Shown here: positions 21,426 to 29,136 of the stretch, piece after piece
Layout: every line of letters starts with the position of its first letter
Numbering within the stretch: position 1 is the first letter of the stretch
Origin: Ruminiclostridium papyrosolvens DSM 2782
GTDB lineage: Bacteria > Bacillota > Clostridia > Acetivibrionales > DSM-1351
NCBI RefSeq assembly: GCF_029318685.1
Contig: NZ_CP119677.1
Span: forward strand, 1,787,501 to 1,851,500
Length of the DNA stretch: 64,000 bases
Direction: 5' to 3'
Program-made: the position numbers and the translations under genes
Notes under the pieces: model-generated
What the model was told of the DNA's origin: nothing
Database searches by the model: none
The model's input: only the letters and a program-made list of their open reading frames with translations

Positions 21426-22220
21426 ATGAATGCAGGAGATGTACTTAATTATTTAAATGAAATTGCACCTTGGCGATATGCTGAGGAGTGGGATAGTGTA
21501 GGGCTAATGGTTGGCAGCAGGGACAGCAATATAACAAAAATACTACTTTGTATGGATGTAACAGCTAACGTGATATCTGAAGCTGAAAGTAATGGTGCTC
21601 AAATGATTATTTCTCATCATCCTTTTATCTTTTCAAAGATGAAAGCCATAGATATGGAAACTTTCAAAGGAGCTCAGATAGCAAAGCTGATAAAAAACAA
21701 TATAACAGTTGTTAGTGCACATACAAATCTCGATACAGCCCCGGGGGGAGTTAATGATACTCTGGCAGAGAACTTACAACTTAGGAATTGTAAGAATTTG
21801 AAAACGTACATTCCAAAAGGATTAAATTTTGACTTAGGAATGGGAAAGATAGGGGAATTACCGGATTATACGAGTTTTGATGAATTTGTTAGAGATATTA
21901 AGAAAAACTTAGGAATAGAGAATCTCAGAATAATCGGTAATAAACCTGAAAAAGTAAAAAACATTGCAGTGTTTTGCGGCAGCTTTGATGACGATCTGGA
22001 GAACTTAAAAAGCCGCAAGGCTGATGTCTTGGTAACAGGTGATATAAAGTACCATACTGCGTTAGATGCCGCTCAAATGGGTCTGTGCATTGTTGATGCG
22101 GGGCATTTTGCAACAGAACGAATCATTTTGCCTAAATTAAGGGATACCCTAAGCAAAAGATTTAAGGAACTTGAAATAATTTGCAGTATAGTGGAAGCTG
22201 ACCCATTTAATTTTGCTTGA
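21426..22220 (+). CDS. Nif3-like dinuclear metal center hexameric protein
   Basis: The 264-residue Nif3/YqfO family protein forms a hexameric toroid with a dinuclear metal site. Metal ligands are visible as MIISHHPFIF near residue 64, SAHTNLD near residue 98, and the C-terminal GHFATE. It has the short form without the PII-like insert found in some YqfO proteins. The molecular role is not settled; an annotation as GTP cyclohydrolase I type 2 is common but weakly based. ATG 21426 has TAAGGG eight bases upstream. It is cotranscribed with trmK. Confidence 0.92.
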   Translation: MNAGDVLNYLNEIAPWRYAEEWDSVGLMVGSRDSNITKILLCMDVTANVISEAESNGAQMIISHHPFIFSKMKAIDMETFKGAQIAKLIKNNITVVSAHTNLDTAPGGVNDTLAENLQLRNCKNLKTYIPKGLNFDLGMGKIGELPDYTSFDEFVRDIKKNLGIENLRIIGNKPEKVKNIAVFCGSFDDDLENLKSRKADVLVTGDIKYHTALDAAQMGLCIVDAGHFATERIILPKLRDTLSKRFKELEIICSIVEADPFNFA

Positions 22221-22245
22221 CTTATATTAATTCAACAACTATAAT
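22217..22245 (+). promoter_or_regulatory. rnpB promoter
   Basis: TTGACT (22217-22222), 17 bases, TATAAT (22240-22245). It overlaps the stop codon of the Nif3-family gene and stands about 37 bases before the RNA. Confidence 0.8.
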
Positions 22246-22281
22246 TAACAGTCTTGAGAGAACTTTAACGTTCTCAATTTA

Positions 22282-22631
22282 TGAGTAAGCCAGATGATCG
22301 CAGATACTGCCTGAAAAGGCGTAGATGAGGAAAGTCCGGGCTCCATAGGGCAATGGTGCCGGGTAACTCCCGGTGAAGGTGACTTTAAGGAAAGTGCAAC
22401 AGAGATATACCGCCATATTAGGCTTGCGCCTTATGGTAAGGGTGGAAAGGCGAGGTAAGAGCTCACCAGCGACTTGGCGACTTGTCGGCTATGTAAACCC
22501 CACCTGGAGCAACACCGTGGAGGGACGCAATGACTGCCCGTCAGTCCCGGGGAGGTGGCTTGAGCCATGCAGAAATGTACGGCCTAGATAGATGATCGTC
22601 GAATACAGAACCCGGCTTATAGACTTACTCA
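22282..22631 (+). ncRNA. rnpB: RNase P RNA, class A
   Basis: This is the catalytic RNA that trims the 5' leader of tRNA precursors. Conserved segments are GAGGAAAGTCCGGGCTCC near 22327, AACAGAGATATACCGCC near 22398, AGGTAAGAGCTCACCAGC near 22453, AACCCCACCTGGAGCAA near 22496 and ACAGAACCCGGCTTA near 22606. The ends TGAGTAAG and CTTACTCA pair as P1. The layout is that of class A rather than the Bacillus class B. The limits are set by P1 and may differ by a few bases. Confidence 0.96.
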
Positions 22632-22646
22632 TACCTTTTATCAGAG

Positions 22647-22675
22647 ACACTCGCTTATATGGCGGGTGTTTTTGT
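22647..22675 (+). terminator. rnpB terminator
   Basis: ACACTCGC and GGCGGGTGT pair and are followed by TTTTTG, 16 bases beyond the RNA. Confidence 0.7.
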
Positions 22676-22686
22676 GGTTATGGGCT

Positions 22687-22702
22687 GTAAGTCTATAAGC
22701 CG
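22687..22702 (-). repeat. Inverted copy of the rnpB 3' end
   Basis: The 16 bases GTAAGTCTATAAGCCG are the exact reverse complement of 22613-22628 at the end of rnpB. This lies at the border between core genes and the accessory island and could mark a recombination scar. Confidence 0.6.
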
Positions 22703-22980
22703 TCTCAATAAAATTTCTATTATGAAAAGGATTATCGCCTTTATTAATCTATTTAATAAAATCATACTCCTCAAATTTTCTTAAGTCAATCCAAGTAAAA
22801 AGTTTTTTCTTATAAAAGGGTAGTAGAATTTGATTACGAAAAATTAACCTGATAGTATATAACCATCAGATAAGAAATGCAGTTATGGAGCAGGCTGTAT
22901 CTGCTATGAAGAGTCGACCTTCAAGGAAATATAGGCTACATACAGGGAAAAAGACTATGAGAATTATGAGGTGAATATAC
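22703..22980. other. Gap between rnpB and the integrase
   Basis: No full gene was seen. A plus-strand frame of 29 codons (22885-22974, MEQAVSAMKSRPSRKY to MRIMR) ends six bases before the integrase start and may be the tail of a lost gene. No -35/-10 pair of note was found. Confidence 0.4.
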
Positions 22981-23886
22981 ATGAACAAAAATGACTTCCA
23001 AATAGCAGTAAATGGATTTCTAAATGATTTGGATTGCAGCCATTGTTCGGAGAGTACAATAAAAGCATATCGTTCGGATCTGACACTTCTTAATGAATTC
23101 CTTGATTTAAGGTATAAAAGTCTATTGAATAATTTGTCAGCCATGAAGACAAGCCATGTGTTACAATACAGAGACTTTTTGTTCCATAAAAAAGGATTTA
23201 AACGGAAAACGGCTGACAGGAAATATTTCTGCTTTAGAAAATTCTGCGAATATCTTGAACTTGCTGGTTTTATCGAAAAGAACCCTGCTCTTGAAGTAAA
23301 GCATAAAAAGTATAAAGACACCAAAGCACCAAACTTTCTGGAGTGGGAAGAAATATACCAGATCATTGACGTGGTTGCCCTATTTGAGACGGAAAATACA
23401 GCAAGAGATGCTGCTATGCTTTCAGTTTTGGCTTATTTAGGCTGCAGGAGGTCTGAAGTAATAGATCTGGACTGGAAGGACATTGATTTTCAAAAAAATG
23501 AAATTGCAATATACAGGAGAAAGACAAAAACCTATGATTATCTTCCAATGCATCCTAACTTGGAAAATGCCATGAGAAGGTACTATGCTGAAAACCGATT
23601 CACTCCCAAAGGACCTCTGTTTTTATCAGAGCGTGGAAATAGGCTTTCTGTAACAGCTTTTAAGCAAATGTTCGACAAGGCAGTATTATATTCTGGCATT
23701 AAGAAGGAATTTGATATAACACCGCACACCTTCCGTCATTCTTTCATAAGCAATATGATAAGAGAAGGGGCAAGTATTGCTGAAATACAAGAATATACAG
23801 GGCATAGTGATCTCGGAAGCCTGCAAGTCTACTTTCATATGGGTACTCAACACAAAAGAAATATTTTATCCAAAATACCAGCATAG
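22981..23886 (+). CDS. Tyrosine recombinase/integrase
   Basis: This is a 301-residue XerC/D-like site-specific recombinase. A SAM-like N-terminal DNA-binding domain (about residues 1-95) is followed by the catalytic domain with Arg in GCRRSEVIDLDW (near 155), a Lys in the YRRKTKTYDYLP hairpin, HTFRH (near 248), and GHSDLGSLQVY with the nucleophile Tyr near 283. All catalytic residues look intact. GAGGTG precedes ATG 22981. It is the first gene past rnpB and probably moved the island, but the insertion site is not shown. It may also be a left-over from an older element. Confidence 0.9.
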   Translation: MNKNDFQIAVNGFLNDLDCSHCSESTIKAYRSDLTLLNEFLDLRYKSLLNNLSAMKTSHVLQYRDFLFHKKGFKRKTADRKYFCFRKFCEYLELAGFIEKNPALEVKHKKYKDTKAPNFLEWEEIYQIIDVVALFETENTARDAAMLSVLAYLGCRRSEVIDLDWKDIDFQKNEIAIYRRKTKTYDYLPMHPNLENAMRRYYAENRFTPKGPLFLSERGNRLSVTAFKQMFDKAVLYSGIKKEFDITPHTFRHSFISNMIREGASIAEIQEYTGHSDLGSLQVYFHMGTQHKRNILSKIPA

Positions 23887-24112
23887 CATTGAAACACTTG
23901 AGCCAGCCTGTAATGTTGACGAATACCACCAGAAGAATCCCATTGGATCACGCTTTGATCTGATTCCTATTACCGTAAATACACCCAATGTAACTTATTG
24001 CCATGATGACCGCTGCGGAGTTGTCAATAAGCTGATTGAAAATGATGGTGTTAAAATCTTTACGCATACTCTGATACGGAAGAAGTGTTTTGGGGCGGGA
24101 AATCAGGATTAA
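23887..24112 (+). pseudogene. Fragment of an unrecognised protein after the integrase
   Basis: An open frame without its own start runs through the integrase stop region. It encodes IETLEPACNVDEYHQKNPIG, then FDLIPITVNTPNVTYCHDDRCGVV, ending CFGAGNQD. The sequence reads like ordinary protein with a CHDDRC motif and looks like the C-terminal remnant of a gene cut off upstream. The family was not recognised, and it could be chance. Confidence 0.25.
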
Positions 24113-24484
24113 GTAAAATCAGGGATTTGGAGCAAGGGGTAGGGAAGATGTTTGGAGGGTGGGAATATAGTTAGGGGTCAGAAAAAGAGGGTAAGGGTTA
24201 AGGGGGAGAAAAGAGAGGTAAAACGGTTCTTCCGTAAGGAAAATAAAGTTCTTCCATGAGTCGGAAGGCATAAAAAAACGCTTTATGACGGCCTGCGAAA
24301 ATGGAAGCTACGGTGGCTGGGATTCGGACTCCGTCAGATTGAGATAACCGAAGAATATGCTTAAGCATATCTGAATCCATAAGCTAAAGGCTTACGGACG
24401 AAAAGATTAATGCAGACATGGTTAAGAGAATACTGAATTATGATAAAATATAATAAAAAGATGCCATAAGGGGTGTTCCAAATT
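24113..24484. other. Purine-rich gene-free stretch
   Basis: The first 130 bases of the plus strand are strongly G/A-rich. A perfect 16-base palindrome ATATGCTTAAGCATAT lies at 24355-24370. A 60-codon minus-strand frame (24198-24380) has no clear start site. No gene is supported here. Confidence 0.4.
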
Positions 24485-24754
24485 ATGAAATGGGATGAAG
24501 TTAGAAAGTTATATCCTGACCAGTGGGTAAAACTACAAATAACAAACTCTCATACAGATGATTTTTATTTGTATATTGATGAAATGAAAGTAATTAACCC
24601 CATTGAAAACGATAAAGCGGCAACTTTAGAACTAACGAAAAGTATAGGGAACAATTTGGTCTTCCATACAAGCCATGACATAATTAAAACCAACTTAATT
24701 AAAAGTATGGGGCTGTTCAGGTTGATTAATAAATCCGTTGATTTTGGAGATTAA
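24485..24754 (+). CDS. Small conserved hypothetical protein
   Basis: This 89-residue protein begins MKWDEVRKLYPDQWVKLQI and contains HTDDFYLYIDEMKVINPI and LVFHTSHD. Short Firmicutes proteins with the same pattern (MKWxxVRxxYPxxWV, a middle YIDE, and a late VYHT) are common and often stand beside aspartyl-protease-like genes; their role is not known. Here the neighbour is an ATPase instead, four bases downstream. The start is ATG 24485 after AAGGGGTG; the earlier GTG at 24473 overlaps that site. Confidence 0.7.
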   Translation: MKWDEVRKLYPDQWVKLQITNSHTDDFYLYIDEMKVINPIENDKAATLELTKSIGNNLVFHTSHDIIKTNLIKSMGLFRLINKSVDFGD

Positions 24755-24757
24755 GTC

Positions 24758-25483
24758 TTGGCATACCTAAAAGAAATCAGATTCAATTGGGATAAGGTGG
24801 AAAGTAGAAACAGATACCCGTTCGATATTCCTTCGCTGAAGAGAATTAAGTCCATATATTTTAAAAGTAATGTAACATTCTTTGTCGGGGAGAACGGGAG
24901 TGGCAAATCAACACTACTTGAAGCTATTGCTCAAAACTGTGGATTTTGTGTGAAAGGCGGCAGCCGTAATAGCTTACTGACTGATGATGTTGACGATTTG
25001 TCACTTTCGTCAATATTAACCCTGGCATGGCTTCCGAAGGTTTCAAACGGATTTTTATTGAGAGCCGAGACTTTTTATGATTATGCAAGTTACATAGACA
25101 GTTTGGGACCAGAAGCATATGCATCATACGGGGGTAAATCGCTTCATATGCAGTCCCATGGAGAATCTTTTCTTTCGCTTTTGCAGAACAGGTTTGGTGG
25201 CAAAGGGATATATCTTCTGGATGAACCTGAAGCAGCATTATCTCCACAAAGGCAGCTTGTACTTCTTCGGATAATACGGCAGTTGGAGAAAGACGGAAAA
25301 GCCCAGTTTATAATAGCAACTCATTCGCCGATTCTTATGGCTTACCCAGATGCCGACATCTATAGCTTCGACCATTCTCCCATTATAAAGGTGCAATATG
25401 AGGAGACCGAGCATTACCAGGTTACGAGAGGGTTTCTTAATAATCGGGATAAGGTGCTGGAAGAGCTGTTTTCAGACGATTAG
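24758..25483 (+). CDS. ABC-type/OLD-like AAA ATPase
   Basis: The 241-residue ATPase has the ABC fold in one chain: Walker A VGENGSGKST near residue 46, a signature-like SHGESFLSLL near 130, Walker B GIYLLDEPEAALSP near 150, and the switch histidine in IIATHSPIL near 188. Such single predicted ATPases occur both alone and in defence loci. There is no nuclease domain. The start is a TTG with GGAG nine bases upstream. It is coupled to the small gene before it, four bases apart, so the two probably act together. Confidence 0.82.
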   Translation: MAYLKEIRFNWDKVESRNRYPFDIPSLKRIKSIYFKSNVTFFVGENGSGKSTLLEAIAQNCGFCVKGGSRNSLLTDDVDDLSLSSILTLAWLPKVSNGFLLRAETFYDYASYIDSLGPEAYASYGGKSLHMQSHGESFLSLLQNRFGGKGIYLLDEPEAALSPQRQLVLLRIIRQLEKDGKAQFIIATHSPILMAYPDADIYSFDHSPIIKVQYEETEHYQVTRGFLNNRDKVLEELFSDD

Positions 25484-25765
25484 GTCATTATGTACTTTAT
25501 AAATCATTAAAATTTAATATGTTGTCCAAACCTATATGTGAATGATTTTGAGAGTAGATTTCATTTTTAAAGATTCCACTTTATAGTACTGAAATCATAA
25601 GTGTAGGGTCAAACCATGGAATGTAAAATTTGTGGGAACATATTCCATTTAGGGCAGGTTAAAAATATTAAACACTCGAAATTTAACTAATGATGTTATA
25701 TATTTTCAGCATACTATTTCATAACCGACAATTTTTCAATAATTTCAATATAGTTATATTTGTTT
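25484..25765. other. Gap with a truncated zinc-finger-like start
   Basis: The gap lies between convergent ATPase genes. A 24-codon plus-strand frame at 25617-25691 reads MECKICGNIFHLGQ and stops, which looks like the N-terminal end of a broken CxxC protein. Nothing else was seen. Confidence 0.3.
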
Positions 25766-28033
25766 TTATGAACACAGGTTTAAAGCAGCAGTTGCAAAGC
25801 TCTTCAATTCCGTAGCATTTATCTCCAAATTGTTCGCCAGGGGGTTTGTATCATGGTGATACTGTTTTGAGTAGTCATTAACAGCTTCTATTTCTGGTAG
25901 CTTGTCCTTTAACCCGAAGTAGGGATGTTCGCAGGTTGAAGTTCTCACCATATCGATGAAATTACCAAGCCATTTATCGCACTTGAAGTGCTTGGGGTAG
26001 TGCATCCTATAATGTGCTTCGAGCAGCGGCCTGATTGCCCGTACAACTGATATTTCACTTTCGTTGGATATTCCGAGAATGTAATCGTCAAGTATAAAGT
26101 AATTGATAAAATAATCGCTCAACTGCGACTTATCAATATCAAATTTACTGAATTTTTTGTTCTTTATTTCCAGCATAACAATATCATGTGTTTTATGGGT
26201 ACGGTCAAAATATTTCTTTGTGAATTTAAGGTCATGCGTAAGGACAAACATTTGCTTTACTTTGCCCAGAAGTTCAGAGAGGATACTTGCGGTCATACTA
26301 ACCCTATAAAAATCCAGGCTGGAAATAGGATCATCAATAACTACTATCTTTTTATCAATATCAGAGGATTTGTTCAGTTTTGCAACAAAGAAAGCAAAAG
26401 CAAGTGTACTTTTATCACCTTCAGAAAGAGTATTTTTGAATTGAGGAACCGTATCACGATTCTTCGTATCGCATAAGCAAAATGGTTGTCCATTTATTGA
26501 GAGCTTGAACTCAAATTTTGGCCCGCTCCTATAATCAGTGTCTATATCACAGATTATAAATCCAGCTCCAAACTTTTCAAGGATTGTATTAATTTCAACT
26601 GCAAATGTACTTCTAAACGCTTCAGTGTATTGATCCAGTTTTCCTTTTGCTATAACCTTTTGATCATCAAGCCCTTGCTTTGTCTGACTATTGGTAGTGT
26701 ATTCCTGACACGCTGTATCGATTTCAGGTATATACCTCTTTTTGGTAAGGTATAGTTTATCCAAATTTTCTTGAAGCTCCCTTTTATTGGCACTGCTAAT
26801 CCTTTGTTTAAACACCTTTACCTTTTGGTTATTTTCTTTTACATTTTGCTGACAGGCTGCTACTTGTGCAGTAACCTGATCGAGAATACTTGTAATCTCG
26901 TCTGGAAGGCTAATGGTGGATAATATATCACTTTTTTTTGCGATAAACAAAGATTTTAATATTTCTGCCAAGCTCTCAAGAACGGCGACAACCTCTTCGT
27001 TAAAAGATACAGGAACAGTATCACCAGTTTTTTCACTCCAATATTGGGCTTCCCTAATATTGTCTGTGATAGCCTTTCTTAACCTGAAAATATTTGCCTC
27101 GCTTAATTCCTGTCCAATTTTATCAATCTGTGAAGATAACCCTTTTTTATACTCTTCATATTTTTGACTAAAATACTGTTTGTAGGCTTGTATTATCTCG
27201 CTTTCCGAAACATCACAGCCGCAGAAGGGGCATTTATCTTTCTGAATTAGGGTCAGACCTTGATTAATCCAATTTCCAGCGGCCTTGCTGTTCAGATTTT
27301 TAATGTGTTCATTAACAAGCTGTTCTGCTTCTTTTGAAATCTCACTATAACCTTTAGTGAGCAGAATTTTTATTTCATTTATGTCGGGCAGCTTAATCTC
27401 AATACTTGTGAATTCACTATGTTTTATGATATCTTCACTTTGTTCCAGGTTTTTCAAAGTCGATTCAAGTTGACTAATTTGCTCGTCGATATTATCAAGG
27501 TTTGGTAACGCAATAAATGCTTCAGTAACTATTTTTTTTGCAGTATGTGATTGTATTACTTTTTCTGCTGCCTTTAATTCACCCTGAACCTGTTTTATTT
27601 GTTCGTCTAATCCGTTTATCTGGTTTATCAAATTTACACCATCTTCACCAAGTACGAATTGGTGAAGGTTCCGCTTATGCTCTGGATTAATGGTATCACC
27701 TATGTAGAGATTTTCTGTAATAAACCTTGCATTAAATATTTCCATGTCAGGTATAAGTTCAGTCCAAGCATCATTTTCAAACTTTATTTTCTTTGTCCCA
27801 GACAAAAACTCAATTTTTTGTGTTCCTACAGAGCCAAGTGTTTTTCTACCAATCAATAGCTCTCCATTCCCTTTTGCAAGAGATTCAAAAATTATTGATA
27901 AGGTAGTTTTACCCTGACCGTTTGCCGCAAATATAAGGTTATTTCTCTTAAAGCCCCTATCCCATGAACTTGAATCTACTTGTAGATCGTTAAAAATACC
28001 GATGTTTTTTAGGGTTAACAGCTTGTCTATCAT
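25766..28033 (-). CDS. RloC/PrrC-like AAA_13 protein, probable anticodon nuclease
   Basis: The 755-residue ATPase has Walker A FAANGQGKTT near residue 36 and two long helical segments around a zinc hook CPFCGCD near residue 268. An ABC-type Walker B IVVIDDPISSLD is near residue 563 and the following switch is LTHDLKFT. The hook within the coiled coil is a hallmark of RloC in the AAA_13 family. The C-terminal region has RAIRPLLEAHYR (about 662-673) and YSKQYHHD (about 724), which resemble the Arg-Glu-His nuclease residues of PrrC/RloC. Those enzymes cut tRNA anticodons when DNA restriction is overcome. It stands divergent from BREX and may be its back-up. Nuclease activity is inference. Confidence 0.75.
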   Translation of the reverse strand: MIDKLLTLKNIGIFNDLQVDSSSWDRGFKRNNLIFAANGQGKTTLSIIFESLAKGNGELLIGRKTLGSVGTQKIEFLSGTKKIKFENDAWTELIPDMEIFNARFITENLYIGDTINPEHKRNLHQFVLGEDGVNLINQINGLDEQIKQVQGELKAAEKVIQSHTAKKIVTEAFIALPNLDNIDEQISQLESTLKNLEQSEDIIKHSEFTSIEIKLPDINEIKILLTKGYSEISKEAEQLVNEHIKNLNSKAAGNWINQGLTLIQKDKCPFCGCDVSESEIIQAYKQYFSQKYEEYKKGLSSQIDKIGQELSEANIFRLRKAITDNIREAQYWSEKTGDTVPVSFNEEVVAVLESLAEILKSLFIAKKSDILSTISLPDEITSILDQVTAQVAACQQNVKENNQKVKVFKQRISSANKRELQENLDKLYLTKKRYIPEIDTACQEYTTNSQTKQGLDDQKVIAKGKLDQYTEAFRSTFAVEINTILEKFGAGFIICDIDTDYRSGPKFEFKLSINGQPFCLCDTKNRDTVPQFKNTLSEGDKSTLAFAFFVAKLNKSSDIDKKIVVIDDPISSLDFYRVSMTASILSELLGKVKQMFVLTHDLKFTKKYFDRTHKTHDIVMLEIKNKKFSKFDIDKSQLSDYFINYFILDDYILGISNESEISVVRAIRPLLEAHYRMHYPKHFKCDKWLGNFIDMVRTSTCEHPYFGLKDKLPEIEAVNDYSKQYHHDTNPLANNLEINATELKSFATAALNLCS

Positions 28034-28206
28034 TTGTGTACCTCCAGACCAATACTAATGTTTTCGGAATTATATTATAGTCGTTGTAAGAAAATCCCAC
28101 TGGTAAATTTTATCACAAAATAGGAGATTTTTAAACGTTTTTCGTATAATTTACACCACAATAAAGTTAGAAGAGCCAATAATACAAAAAGTATATTTGT
28201 TACCAA

Positions 28207-28335
28207 GTTTCCATGTTGTAAAACAAGAAAAAAATCTAAACTTTTAAGTAAAGGAATAATAGAACGTAGTATAGAACAGGGCGAGGCTGTGTGGACGGAA
28301 AATCCTGCGATTCATATGGGTAAGACAGCGGACGG
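28207..28335 (+). repeat. Left direct repeat of the BREX island
   Basis: About 129 bases match 46948-47079 in the same orientation, by eye a bit over 80% identical. Both copies keep one reading frame encoding a shared AVWTENPA..MGKTADG segment, with a single in-frame three-base length difference. The copies bracket brxF through the frameshifted gene at 46486. Confidence 0.8.
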
Positions 28336-28607
28336 AACACAATAGTTCCTTGAAACGAACCTCTATGCTGCTGTCACTTCGGCTCGGCAAGTCAGAATCG
28401 AAGATGTCAGCCTGTTTATCTATTATTTTATACGGGACATTCCAAAATTAAAAAACCATTTGTAAGGGATAATTAATTGATATCCTTATACGGTGTACTT
28501 TTTTAGAAAGAAACAAGGGGACCAACAGCATTCATAAAGGTAACGGTGTTGATAAAAACAAAAAGGGAGTTTTATGTACTTTTATGTATATTTCTGGATA
28601 AGATATA

Positions 28608-28616
28608 TGCTATAAT
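28608..28616 (+). promoter_or_regulatory. Extended -10 promoter of the BREX operon
   Basis: TGCTATAAT gives TG plus a perfect -10 box about 43 bases before brxF. No good -35 is seen, as is usual for extended -10 promoters. Confidence 0.6.
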
Positions 28617-28658
28617 TAATATTGTATGCAGTTCAACGAAAGACAAAGGCGGGATAAT

Positions 28659-29135
28659 ATGGCTTTTATCAACGAAGTTAAAAAGATGTCGAACTCTATG
28701 TTAGACAAATATTACAAGCTCATACTCCTGATAGGGAAGAATGGGTCTGGGAAAACCAGCCTTATAAATGAATTGTGTGCTGCCAATACTTATAGTTACA
28801 TTAATCTGAATTTAGCATTATCCGAGAAATTAAAGGATGTACCTATAGGAGATAGATGCTATTGTGTTCAAGATTTTATTGATGAAATAATTAGGAACGC
28901 ATCTGGAGATTTTATTGTGTTGGACAATATTGAACTAATCTTCTCCAAGCATCTTCAATTAGAACCATTAGGTGTCTTGAAAAATATAGCAAAATACAGG
29001 AAAACAATTGTTGCTTGGCAAGGTAGCATAACGAATGGATATTTGACCTATGCCGAGCCTACACATGAGGATTATGTAAAATATAAAATGGATGAATTGG
29101 AATGTTTATATATAAATTTGGAGAGGGGTTTGTAA
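28659..29135 (+). CDS. brxF: BREX-3 P-loop protein BrxF
   Basis: This is a 158-residue small ATPase-like protein with Walker A LIGKNGSGKT (about residues 24-32) and a Walker B-like DFIVLDNIEL near residue 86. BrxF is specific to BREX type 3, where it opens the operon directly before brxC, exactly as here. Its role is not known in detail; BREX blocks phage replication without cutting DNA and methylates the host. The ATG at 28659 fits the AAAGGCGGG site; an upstream in-frame start at 28626 lacks one. It lies one base from brxC. Confidence 0.85.
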   Translation: MAFINEVKKMSNSMLDKYYKLILLIGKNGSGKTSLINELCAANTYSYINLNLALSEKLKDVPIGDRCYCVQDFIDEIIRNASGDFIVLDNIELIFSKHLQLEPLGVLKNIAKYRKTIVAWQGSITNGYLTYAEPTHEDYVKYKMDELECLYINLERGL

Positions 29136-29136
29136 G

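Larger units (their letters stand above)
28034..28658. other. Divergent region before BREX
   Basis: It holds the left copy of the island repeat (28207-28335), continued by a stop codon and an A+T-rich leader, and the BREX promoter near 28608-28616. No complete gene was seen. Confidence 0.6.

Noticed and set aside
24355-24370. Palindrome ATATGCTTAAGCATAT
   Set aside because: A single A+T-rich palindrome with no neighbouring gene start; too little to call an operator.
24198-24380. 60-codon minus-strand frame with protein-like content
   Set aside because: No ribosome binding site, and a perfect palindrome lies at its start; could be a remnant but not supported as a gene.
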